NCBI RefSeq assembly: GCF_022201045.2
Contig: NC_068559.1
Span: 18,099,501 to 18,163,500, forward strand
Direction: 5' to 3'
Length of the DNA: 64,000 nucleotides
Source: Citrus sinensis
Taxonomy: Eukaryota; Streptophyta; Magnoliopsida; Sapindales; Rutaceae
A program made the translations under genes and the position numbers. The notes under the pieces are model-generated. The model ran no database searches, was not told the DNA's origin, and saw only the letters and a list, made by a program, of their open reading frames with translations. This document shows, one piece after another, positions 1 through 14,602 of the stretch. The stretch's first letter is position 1. Each line of letters opens with the position of its first letter.

Positions 1-2266
1 GTAATTTGGGGAAGAAAAAAGCATTTGTATCATCATTGGCATGTGGAAGCCAACTGGCTCCTTCCTGGAGGGCTTTGCCTGCAGCAGTTATGGATTTTAA
101 TTTTACTTGGAAGTCCTGCATTTGCTTGCTTTGGAAAGGGATAGAAGAAAGGCAGAAATGCAGATGTTGTAGTAACAAAAATGTTTTTCATGTATTTGTG
201 AACTCTTGATCTTAGATTGGGCATTTTAAGGTTCATACTGTTGTTGAGTTTACCTGCCAAGGAATTCATGTTTTTCTAGTTCAATACATTTTTAAGGTTA
301 GTTACGGTGATTCTAACCCTAGCAAGGATCTTATTCAGATAAAAGTGTTGCGAGTGAAAATTTTCTGAGACGCCATGTCATGTATCATGGGAAAAGAAAG
401 CCTACAACATCAATGTTTTTGTTCTTTACAGATGCATCCCTTCGGCTTACATGCTTGCTTCAGGTTGATGTGCAAAGAGGATTTTGTGAGCTAGTTTCTC
501 TTTTGAAGTTCCCATTTCCGGTGATTTACTATTGAGATTGAGGTAATATTGGAGACCATACACAAGAATTTGGCAAAGCTTGTTTTTTGAGTGAATAATG
601 ATGACTAAAATGGAGGTAACAGGTTCAATTCTCTTAGTGAGTATAAAAAATCTGCCTTTAATTGTCTCTCGGGTCATCAGACTGGTGACCCCGACTGATC
701 CCGCAATTTAGAGCCCAGCCGGTTCAGATCAGTGGACCGACAGTCCGAGCCGGGGCGGGAGTTATCATTAAAAAAATGATGATTAAAATGGAGAAGTATA
801 AGCATCAAAGCTAATAAAAGTTTTAAGTTATTTCCTAATCGGTGATTGCATTTAAAAGTGAGGTTCTATAGTTTCTAATCTACAGTTACTGTGAAATAAA
901 AATCATAATTGTGGGTATTTAAGTTGTTGAGTTGTTAAAATTCAATTACAAGATGTAATACTTTAGCAGTTGACCTTTGACAGTCTAGCTGCTTTACATT
1001 ACTCCCAAACACGCTCTATGACTAAAATGTGCACCTTATATTTTATGTTTTATAAATATATTCTCTTAAAAACGTTGCTAAATACATACTCTAATTGTAT
1101 TTTGACAATGAAAATAAAAATAGACTTTTTAAATGATATGGAACAAACCCTAAAAAATTAAAACCAAGGGACACAGTTAAGGCTTTCACAATTCTTTCAT
1201 TGTTATATGACCAAAAATAATAATTCTTTTACTTTTCACTCTTCAAGTGTGCACAATTAAAATTTTATAGATCAAACTTAAGTGCATTACGATTTAGTGT
1301 TAAGTGGTTATCTGATAAGTGATCATATACGATTTGATCCTAATTGTACAGCACTATAAATACATGCATGACAAAAGAGTATAGAACTTTAGCATGGTAT
1401 ACTCTAATAACTTGATAATCACATTTGTTTAAGAGGAGTTAGACTGATACCACCCTTTCATCAATCTTATAAAACCTTTATGATGTTATAATTGCATTTT
1501 AGGACAAACACAAATAGAATTAATCCCGCTTATTTTATTCTCTTTCTTCAATTAAGTATGTATTCTTCAAGGGGAAAAAAAAAATTTGCTCTTTTTCTTT
1601 CTTTGTTTCTTTCTTCTCTCTTTATTTGCATGATGATTATTTTCATTTTAAATGATAATCGTAATTCAAGAACTTTTAAATAAAACCCAACCCCAGTCTC
1701 ACTGCTACAGTTCAAAGATGATTGTCCATGAGCCGCGAACAGTAATGTTATCTCTAATGATAGTAGTGAAACCTTCCGAGATAAATTTGATTTGGCCACA
1801 TGAACAAACCAAATTGTTCCAGACCCAATGCTAACGATATTAACATCACCTGCAAACGTGGAGTTCTAATCATACAAAAACCACCAAGATCGAGAAATGA
1901 AAATAGCTTAAAAGAATTTTAAGAGTGAAAAATTAATTAAAAATTAAAACGAAAATAGTGTCGATTTGGAAATGGGTATTTTTATATAAAAAAAACGAGG
2001 GGTTTTAAGAGAATTTAAGAGGTGTGCCAATAGTCTAACTCTTAAGGTTGCGCCCTATGTGTGTGGACCTGATCCCGGGCCTTCAAATTGTGCTGCCCAA
2101 TTGAATGCTAGAATTGGAGGCGCTTACCACATTGCTCGATGGTCGACGCTCTTCTCCTCTTTGTTTCACAATTAAAAGCTTCCTGCAAACTGCTATTTCT
2201 GTTAATCTTCCAATTGATATAATTTTTTAAAATTAATTTTCAATTTGTAAAAAGTGATAAAATAAG
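1..2266. other. Spacer upstream of MED31, no assignable gene
   Basis: No gene could be recognised here. The first ~210 bases are less AT-rich than what follows and could be the 3' end of a gene left of the window, but no reading frame resembles a known protein. Around 690-765 there is a short GC-rich patch with partly complementary words (CCCGACTGATC and GGACCGACAGTCC), which looks like a fragment of an old repeat. From ~770 to ~2000 the DNA is AT-rich. The last ~200 bases before MED31 should hold its promoter, but no TATA box stands out. Confidence 0.5.
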
Positions 2267-4467
2267 ATGGCGGCTTCCAAGGATAACGAAGAAGCATCCG
2301 ATGCCCCATCCTCGTAAGTATCCGTTCTTTTTTTTTTTTTTAATTTTTAAATCTCTTTCAGTCTCAGAAAAGTTTATTAATTAGTTTATTTTGAGAGAAT
2401 TTTCAGGCCAAAGAAGGTATATAAAGATCCAGACGACGGGAGACAACGCTTTTTGCTTGAGCTGGAATTCGTTCAATGTCTAGCTAATCCCACTTACATT
2501 CACTGTATGTGCAATTCACTATTTTTTTAAAAATTATTTATTTATTTAGTGTATCTGCATTCTTTATTTGCAACGGCTAGGTAGCATTGGGTGCTTTCAT
2601 TTTTTTTTTTTCATCGAATATATGTTGGTAATCATGGCCGGAGTGGTTGATGAAGGGTTCGATTATTTAACATTTTGTGTCTTAACCTCTTGTTTTACTT
2701 GTCTTTCTGGCCATAAACCGTACTCTGTGCATGCATTGATCACGAACTTGTTCGTGTACCCTTGCTCATACATGTCCGGTAGCTTTAGGAAATTATCGCT
2801 AATGTTATTGGTTAGCTATTTTTACTCTTTCTATAGATTTCAGGTTTTGATTCAGTTACAAGCTTATTTTGGACCTCAAATTTCTATTGCAGATTTGGCT
2901 CAGAATCGCTATTTTGAAGACGAGGCTTTCATTGGTTACTTGAAATATCTTCAGTACTGGCAACGGCCGGAGTACATTAAATTTATAATGTGAGCTAATT
3001 TCTTGAAAGCATGATGTATAAAGTACTTTTAGGCTTGTGTTTCTAGATCTGACTTAGTTTATAGACAGAAGGAGACTTATTATCTTCATATTTGATTAGA
3101 AAAATTCTTCATTTTTCTTTTGGAACCTGCGGTACATTTCTATTCTTGTGCTTATCTTCTAGGATGATTTCAGGTATCCACATTGCCTCTATTTTCTTGA
3201 ACTTCTACAAAATGCAAACTTCCGCAATGCTATGGCACATCCTGCCAACAAGGTTAGACTCTGTTGTTTACTGTGACCCTTTTGGGTGTGCTTCTAAAGT
3301 CATTTTGTTTGTTGGTTAAATTACCTTTTGTAAGCAGTCATGATCCTCATAGAAGTCAAATATGTCTTCAGTTGGTGTTTAGATTTTTTCCTTGACAATT
3401 TTTTTTTTTTTTTTGGGAAAAATATTCTTAGAATTTTCATTGCATTGGCATTTAGGACCATGAGCACATACAACGGATATACTATTTGACAAAGGATTTT
3501 GTTTATAGATTTTAACTATCACAGCCGACGTATATTCTCTTTCCTTTGCTAGATGATATTTGTGTCAGGTGTTCTGTGTGTGTATTTACAGGTGTAGCAT
3601 TTACCTTAGGGTTTTCTGCTGCATCCTGCTATCACTGTATATGATGATATTATAACATTTTGTGGATTATGATCCATCTGTGTTGACCTTTTGGAGAGTG
3701 ATCTCATGGAAAGAGATTGATCTTAACCATCATATATATCTTTCATGGACTTTTTTTTCTGGGAAGTTAATTATAAAATGCTTCTTAAGGTGTGCTAGTG
3801 GCGCCTTCGATAATATCCCAGTGCAACAATATTTTTTGGTGGTATTCTCTGCTGTCCTTATAATATCACTATCAAAAAAGTGATTGGCTGGCTGAGATAA
3901 AAATGAAGTCACTTTATTTTCTTTTAGAGAAATTCAGATCCGATAATCTAATATTAAGACAAAACCTGATTTAATGTTTATTTTTAAAGTGTTCATATTC
4001 TCTTTTTGTATCCTGTAAATTTTCAGGAGTTGGCACATAGGCAGCAATTCTTTTTCTGGAAGAACTATAGAAACAATCGACTAAAGCACATTTTACCAAG
4101 GCCTCTTCCTGAACCTTCTGAGGCTCCACCACCTGCTGCTGCTCCACCTCTGCCACCTGCACCACCTGTGCTGACTCCTGTGACAGCTGCTCCAGGGCCA
4201 GCCCTTTCTCCTATGCAGTATGGAATTCCCCCAGGATCAGCTCTGATGAAAAATGATATGAGGAGTAGCAGCATTGATCGAAGAAAAAGGAAGTATGTAC
4301 AGTACAGTCTTCTAGAATAAAACCACTTTCTTCTTTGTCGAGTAATAAAAAATACCCACCTTTTTTATTTAAGTCAATTGAACTGTTATTATTGCTTAGA
4401 AAGATTGACATTTTGATGCACATTTTGATACATTTTAGTTGTTAATTTTTACAGGAAAGATGGTTGA
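2267..4467 (+). CDS. MED31: Mediator of RNA polymerase II transcription subunit 31
   Basis: This gene encodes MED31 (SOH1 family), a small subunit of the Mediator complex, which links transcription factors to RNA polymerase II in the nucleus. Exons by reading frame and GT-AG sites are 2267-2313, 2407-2504, 2893-2989, 3174-3252, 4027-4292 and 4455-4467. They join in frame to 199 residues, close to the usual plant length. Residues ~28-105 carry the conserved family core, with the words FLLELEFVQCLANP, YLKYLQYW and LYFLELL visible across the first four exons. The tail (residues ~125-199) is rich in proline and alanine and ends in a basic cluster (RRKRKKDG), as in other plant MED31 proteins; the last exon adds only four residues. 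The start is the first ATG in the frame and gives the expected acidic N-terminus. A polyadenylation-like AATAAA word lies near 4730. Identity is secure; expression is not shown by the sequence. Confidence 0.95.
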
Positions 4468-7400
4468 ATTGGCATAACATTCCTGTGCGTTAAACTTATG
4501 AGGTAATCTTTTTTATTCCAATCAGTTTATGTGATTTGAAGAGGGAATAGCCGAATAGTCATTTATTCTATATGTATAGATTTTGAAATTGTTCTTGCAG
4601 CTTCTACACCGAATATGTGATCATTTCTTTTTGGATACTTTGTGAAATTGATATCTCTATTTAATCTTGCATTGTTTTTCTTCATTGCTGATAAAATATT
4701 TCTTGTACGACCAATTTATTTGATGTTTCAATAAATGCAATGTAGTGCTGTGATCACTATCTGACGATGAATGGGATTCTCAAATGCTTTGTGTTTTCTA
4801 AAGATGGCATCTGAAAATGCTATCAGGTTGGGGAGGTTATTTAGATAATGTGGTTGTAACCTAGTCTTAAGCACATTGATGCCTTTTAACTAGTTCATTG
4901 AGGCATTATGTGAGGATTCAGAAACTAGTATTTTGCTGTATGTCCCCACTCATGATGTAAAGAAATTCACTGTGTGTTTGTGTGGCTCAATCAATAAAAT
5001 GACCCTTGGTTTCCTCATACTGATTTTTGTTCATAACATGGAATCTTCTTGGGTGTGTTATTGTTTTGGTATTGGACACACTCACGGGTGAAAAGGAAAA
5101 AGATTCTGGTTCTGGTGTAAATCCCTTTTCCAGTAGAGTAATCCTGGTTCAAGTTGGGTTGCAAAAAAGTTCTAAGCTGGCCACTATGTGGTTTTCAAAT
5201 CACAAGAGAGTTTGACCACAACGTATTCATTATTCCTAAGAGACAAAATATTGTTTAACTCACATAAAATCTTTACCTCCAGTTGGTTCTGTTTAAATCT
5301 GGTTCCTAGATATAAGTTGGAAATTTGTGAGTTTGTGTAGCTATAGTAACTACTTATTTCCTTGTGTGTTCATTGATAACAGAAATGCATATTGATGATA
5401 CAAGGATTATAAGGGTTATTGAATCAGAGCATATGAGTGGAGATCATTCTTCAGGCCTATCATCTATTTATCAAGGGGCTGATTTCATTTTGGTCGGTGG
5501 GAGGCTCGTAATCATCACATTTTAACACCCCCAAATTCTTAATTTCTCTCAAGGTCAGCGAATCGTTAATTTCTGGTCAGCGCTTCCAATGTTGGGCATC
5601 AGTAGTTTTTATTTTGTTTTATGGTTATCAAGAAGTACATACATTGAATGTGATGTGCTCTCTCACCCTCTTGTATTGATTTATTGTAAACTTGACTATT
5701 CTAGTCAAATTTATCTCCCACTGTCAAAGTTCAAAATCGAATTGATTTAGACTATCGAAATTATATGGTGAGTTTCTGGGGATAGCGGTATCTGGGGGAG
5801 AAGGGAATGTTCGTATTTCAGAATCTTATGCTTTGACGTCGCTGCTTTCAAATCTTGGTAACGCCGTTATCTCTTCTCAGCTGTCCGAATTAAATAATCT
5901 TGAAGGATAAGATTAGGAGGACTTAATGTAATGGCTGTGACGCGGCAATGGACTGCTGCGGTGCTGCCCTACCTAATCTCTAGCTAAAACTATTTGAATC
6001 AAAATACCATATATTTTTCCAATCTTTTCACATCAGTTTATATGCTGACTAAATTAGTTATGTATCGTGTTAACATTACATCATTTAACTTCATATGTTT
6101 CTATCTTCATAGAATTGTTTTGAGTGCATGTTTAATATGGCTGATCTATTTGTTAAAAATATTTATTTAATTCTATAAGTTCTTTTCAAAAATTTTAGTA
6201 TTGTTTGGTTTCTACTAGTAAAAATTTAAATTTTAGACTTTTGAAAGTAAAGGTTTTAGAATTTTTTTTAAAGAGTTAAATTATCTAAAATATTCATAAT
6301 TTTCATAACATAACTTTAAAAAATTTATCCATTGAAGTAATTTTATTATTTTTAATAAAAATTCTCATTAATAACTAAACAATTTTAATATATTTGGTAA
6401 AACTCTACTTGCAAAAGTTTTATTAGTAAAAATTTAATTTAAATAAACTCTATTTAAAAAGCTGTATGGAAAGAAGTCTAAGGATAAATATTAAGCTCCC
6501 TCGAATATGATTTATTATAAAAAAAATATACAAGACATTTTTTGATATTTTTATAAAAGTAGTGGGATGTTTTTGGAAGAAACTCTAATAGAATTTTAAG
6601 ATAAGAACATGACGATAATTGAAATCATGGAAATTTATCTGTATTTTAATAAATAAATAAGTTACCAATTAAATAACTCTTGAATTAAATTATCAAATTA
6701 TGAGATAATATAGAAAAATTTAACAATAATAAATTAAAACAAATTTCCAATTACGAGCTGGACAGTTGGACGCGGCGAGTCGCGTGTGTGAATTTGGGTC
6801 CGAGCGCCACGTCATTGCCAACGCCAGACAAGTTTGACGTCACCGGTTAAATGCTTTTACAAAGCGAAACAACTGATGAGTTGTCAGCAACCAAAATGTT
6901 ATGGATTTGGATCAACAGTGTGTCATATGTGAGTCAGACTATGACAAGTCAACGGCTTAGATGGCTTTCTGGACTAATCTTAATAGGAAGGGACGGTCCG
7001 GATTGTACCAATATCGTGGACGATAAATTTTAATGCAGCAAAGTCTCCATGATTCCTGCTCTTGGTTACCACCCAGCCAAAATTGATGCACGTGCACTGG
7101 CGACTGTTATTCTGCCCTTACCCCCTACGATATTTTTACCAAAATACCCTTCCGTAATAGAAATTAGTAATTACCATCAAATTTGAATTGGAAAAGATTA
7201 AATACTTAAATTGAGATTTGAATCAAGCTTAGAGGACTAAACGGTAATTTGGCTTATTATCCACAAATTTTTATCAGATAGTTCATCCATGAGATTTTGA
7301 TAGATTTTTAATCATATATATGAGTAGATTATGATGTAATTAAAAAAATCTATATATTAATTTTTATATAAAATATTTAATTTTTAAATTCCAAATCTTT

Positions 7401-7692
7401 CGCTTAATAAAGAGGATATTTTATTTAAATTCTTTGAATATTTGAGCTGGGCTGCTTAAAATTTTTTTTTGAAAATTAAAATAAAATATCATGAAAATCA
7501 TGAAGACTAATTAATGACGGAGGGTAAGATAATTAATGCATTGAATGACTGAAGGATAAAAATGTAATTGTAAAACTCGAAAAGTGTACCCAGACTAGGG
7601 AAGACAAATTCAAAAAATCCTACCTAATAATTAATTTCCAAAACCGGTGCATTCCTCCCGTCTCACAGAAGGAAAATCACATGGCAGCTCCC
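4468..7692. other. Spacer between MED31 and GDH
   Basis: This holds the MED31 3' region and then AT-rich spacer. No reading frame longer than ~65 codons looks real. A GC-richer patch at ~6765-6845 contains several ACGT-core words (GCCACGTCAT and TGACGTCA), described separately. The stretch 5950-6720 is very AT-rich, with no repeat structure that I could delimit. Confidence 0.5.
6835..6842. promoter_or_regulatory. Palindromic TGACGTCA element upstream of GDH
   Basis: A perfect TGACGTCA palindrome sits ~30 bp from a second ACGT-core word (CCACGTCA, near 6807). Such words are known binding sites for TGA-type and other bZIP factors in plants. They lie ~850 bp upstream of the GDH TATA box, so a role in GDH control is only an inference. 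Confidence 0.3.
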
Positions 7693-7693
7693 C

Positions 7694-7700
7694 TATATAA
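7694..7700 (+). promoter_or_regulatory. TATA box of GDH
   Basis: The word TATATAA lies in a C-rich context ~157 bases before the GDH start codon. That is a normal distance for a plant core promoter with a leader of ~125 bases. No other TATA-like word competes in the last 200 bases. Confidence 0.6.
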
Positions 7701-7760
7701 TACCCCCAATTCTCCGGACATCAGCTTTCATTCATTCACATTCGCATTCACAAAAGCTAA

Positions 7761-11156
<3,396 letters not shown>

Positions 11157-11781
11157 ACAGCCTTGTACCCTTCCTCCATCAATCTTTTCATATCTAGTTT
11201 GCCAAACCACAAGAAGGCAGCTTACAAGCCATTCTTACCTCCCACCAAAGTTTTATTTGTTTCCCTTTCCTGCAATTTTGAACTTCATACAAATTCAATG
11301 TATTCATTGGGAGGATTATAATTTATATGAAATCTGAGCTTTTACAAACAATATGTTTCAGCCGTTTACTATTTCTTTTCTGGTTGGGTTCAGTTTGGAA
11401 AGGAGTCTTTTTATAACGTGATGCCAATGCTGAGTCCTAACCACTTGCAATTCAATGTGTTTGCATTATCCTGAAATATGAGTTTATATTGTTATCTGAT
11501 ATGAACCATTTTTGAAGCAACATCAACTTGTTTATCTGTTTCCAAAGAATTGGCACTTATTGTAATCAAGTAATGCCTTGAATTTTTTTTTTCTTTTTTC
11601 AGTTCTTTTGCTTTCATGCAAGATGATATGGGACCAATGAAATGAAATGAACATATTTTACCATGGTAATTCTTGCAAAAAGAATTCAAGAAAGCAGATA
11701 TGGTTAAAACTTAAAAGAAAGCTTCCCATAACTTTTCTGACAAAACAGAGGCGGGAAGATAATCTTATTTATTTATTGAGT

Positions 11782-13001
11782 ATGGGCTCTCCTCATGCCT
11801 ATGCTCCTCATTCTTCTTTCATAATTAACGAGAGTAAACTAGAAAGCAAAAGAAAAGAACTCTCTCGAAACAACAACGGCTTCCTTTGCCATTTCGGCTT
11901 CCTCGCAAAGAGCCTGCAGCTCAAACCATGTCACTAAAAAACAACCGTCTCAAACCAGAACCGGTCGCTCATTGGGGACAAAACAGGTGTCAAATGTTGT
12001 CGCTCTAAATGTTGATGGCCAAAAAAGTTTGGATATAGTTGAACAACAAGACAAATCTTCCAAGTCTTCTTCACGTACAAGTAAGCCAAATGTTGCTGAA
12101 AATGATAATTTGGACACACAATCTTCTCATCCGAAGTTCAACGATGCTCGCTGGAAAAATGGAACATGGGACTTGAACATGTTTGTTAAAGACGGCAAGA
12201 TGGATTGGGATGCTGTGATTGTTGCAGGTGAGACAGCCTTTTCATCTAAGATGTTACTATCTAAAATTATTTTTACAGTATCATAGTCTTTCAATTATAT
12301 GTATCAAATTAAGAATGGATAATTTGTTTGTTATAAATTTGTTTGTAGAAGCAAGAAGGAGAAAGTTCCTTGAAATGTATCCAGATTCAGCTACAAATGA
12401 AAGAACCTGTGGTGTTTAGGAGCTCCATTATACCTTGGTGGGCATGGCTCTTGCATTCTTATCTCCCTCAGGCCGAGCTGCTCAATGGTCAGTACTAAAT
12501 AATATAATCAGTAAAATGGTTTATTTTAGTCTAACGAAATTTGACAATTATAAGTAATACTAACTAAACTGACTAGACAAGCAATATGAATAACCTTAGC
12601 TAAACTAATCTAATTTATACGCTATCAGTCATAAAAACCCTATAACGTCTTTTGGTCATTGAGGCTGTAAGATGAAATTCGCTGATAGGATCGAATCTGT
12701 TTTGGTATCATGTTAGAGAAATCACTCGTAATATATTTTAGGTCGAGCTGCGATGGTGGGATTCTTCATGGGATACATTGTAGATGCGTTGACAGGGCTA
12801 GATGTGGTTGGCCAAACTGGGAATTTCATTTGCAAGGCCGGAGTGTTTGTCACGGTTGCCGGTAATGGTATCATACTCTTCAGGAAAAAGGAAGGTTTCC
12901 AGAACCTGAAAAATCTTGCTGACGAAGCAGCTTTGTATGACAAGCAATGGGAAGCCTCTTGGCAAGACCAAAAGCCAAGCGGCCCTGGAAAGAAAATTTA
13001 G
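11782..13001 (+). pseudogene. LIL3: LIL3 pseudogene (light-harvesting-like protein 3)
   Basis: Intact LIL3 is a two-helix chloroplast thylakoid protein that helps anchor geranylgeranyl reductase for chlorophyll synthesis. Here three exon remnants, 11782-12227, 12349-12487 and 12742-13001, keep normal GT-AG introns, so this is a DNA-level duplicate and not a retrocopy. Clear family words are [48 protein letters not shown] and YDKQWEASWQDQK, the third being the chlorophyll-binding-like helix. Lesions: the transit-peptide frame ends at a TAA at 11935-11937. The frame must also shift by one base before ~11972 to reach the mature region. Exon 2 carries one extra A near 12400 (GAAAGAACC where the family has two Glu codons), giving a stop at 12417-12419. 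The final exon is open to its natural stop. Three independent disablements make function very unlikely. The start coordinate is approximate, based on the first plausible transit-peptide ATG. The functional copy must lie outside this window. Confidence 0.85.
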
Positions 13002-13308
13002 TTGTATTGTTCACTTGCTTGTTAAGTCACAATTGTGCAAAGCTCAGGATTTGCATTTTCCAACGGAGTGGGACCAATACAGAACAAATTCATGTAGGCC
13101 GGGACAACCCAATTTGAGCCGATCCGATCATTTTTGTCAACCCTACTCACTAACCAAAAAGCAAGTTTAGATAATAAATGCAATTAGAAATCTAATGGGA
13201 AGTTTTCCCGCCATTAATTATGACAACTTTGTAGTCACATCAACATCTTATTCTTATACCTATTTAAATTATGACTCAAGAATCATATGAAAAATGATTC
13301 AATATTTA

Positions 13309-13328
13309 ACACACACACACACACACAC
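13309..13328 (+). repeat. (AC)10 microsatellite
   Basis: A pure AC dinucleotide run of about ten units in non-coding spacer. Confidence 0.8.
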
Positions 13329-13762
13329 GAAATTGCTCTCTCACTCCCTTCTTTTCTTTTGGCCATCAGCTAAATAACAAATAATTTTTTTTTTTAAATT
13401 GTGCTTATACCCCGATGGATTTTGAAATCAGACAAATGAATTTAAAATAAGTTGATGAAATCTATTCTTATGTTATAAGACGAATTGAAACATAAGACAA
13501 TTACCCATTGCTTATTCTTCAATTGAAAGGAACAATTTTTTTTTCTCTAATTTTATAGATGAGTAGAGCTACATATCCCAAAGTTTTATCCTAAAAAATT
13601 ATCTCAAATCACGTAGTATTAATTAATTATTTGGTAAAAATAATATAATTAATTCACTTAAATTTTATAAAAAATTATCGATCAATCAATAAATAACATA
13701 CCATTTAGAATAAAATTTAAGATAAAAAATTTAAAATACTTAGTTATAACACCTCTACAACA

Positions 13763-13937
13763 ATTATGCTCTATTAGCATCTAAGCATAGACGTGTGCAT
13801 TTAAAAAAGAAGTACAAGTCACACATGACTCATGACAGGCACCACACCCCGACCACGATTATGCTTTATTAACGTCTAAGCATAAACGTGTACATTTAAA
13901 AAAAAAAATGAAGTATTAAGTCACACGCGACTCATGA
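13763..13937 (+). repeat. Diverged tandem duplication, period ~95 bp
   Basis: The words ATTATGCT and CATTTAAAAAA followed by ACTCATGAC occur twice, starting at 13763 and 13858. The two copies of ~75 bp share most bases, with scattered substitutions (for example GCATCTAAGCATAGACGTG against CGTCTAAGCATAAACGTG). A ~20 bp non-repeated piece separates them. No coding content. Confidence 0.75.
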
Positions 13938-14602
13938 CTATAGTGAAAGCAAAGAATCTCTAGAGATTGAAACAGTAAAATTATACACCAAACATGAGGT
14001 TCAAAAAAAAAAAAAAAAAAAAAGGAAGAATGAATGCAAAAATTTATATTATTTATAATTTATTTTATTATACAGCAATCATATAAAAAATGTGATTAAA
14101 ATAGATTAGTTGAAAGATAATAATATTTATGATGATTTAATATATTTTTTATGCAATCAGTCTAATTCATATCGGATAAATAAATTTTATAAATTTCAAT
14201 CCATGGATTCGATAATGATATTCGTCGTCCGTCATGGATTTTATATCATTGGTCCATGGATTCTCAATTTCTCCAAAAATGTTTACAAAAAATATTATCA
14301 ACACTTTGCGAGAAAATATTTATCTTATTTAGAAAAATTATTTATTTATTGACACGTAAGCTCGGAAGAATTTCTTTATATCTGAATCTTTAATATGAAA
14401 GAAATAAAAAAAAAAAAATTTAATCTGAACCAAACTCTATCCTCGAGCGTCCCAAAAAGCAAAAAAAAAAAAAAAAAAAAAAAAACAGAAAAATAATAAA
14501 ACAAAACAGGAGTTGCCATTTATTGCGTTTCATTCACCTTCATTTTGGTATCGTCTGCTCCCCGCGGACGCCAAAGCTCTTCCCTCATCATCCAACCACC
14601 AA

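Larger units (their letters stand above)
13002..14602. other. AT-rich spacer with simple repeats
   Basis: No gene is visible. The spacer contains an (AC)n run, several poly-A tracts (near 14003-14022 and 14461-14485) and a ~75 bp tandem duplication at 13763-13937, listed separately. The last ~100 bases are the leader of the next gene. Confidence 0.5.

Noticed and set aside
1-209. Possible terminal exon of a gene left of the window
   Set aside because: Neither open frame resembles a known protein, and upstream context is missing.
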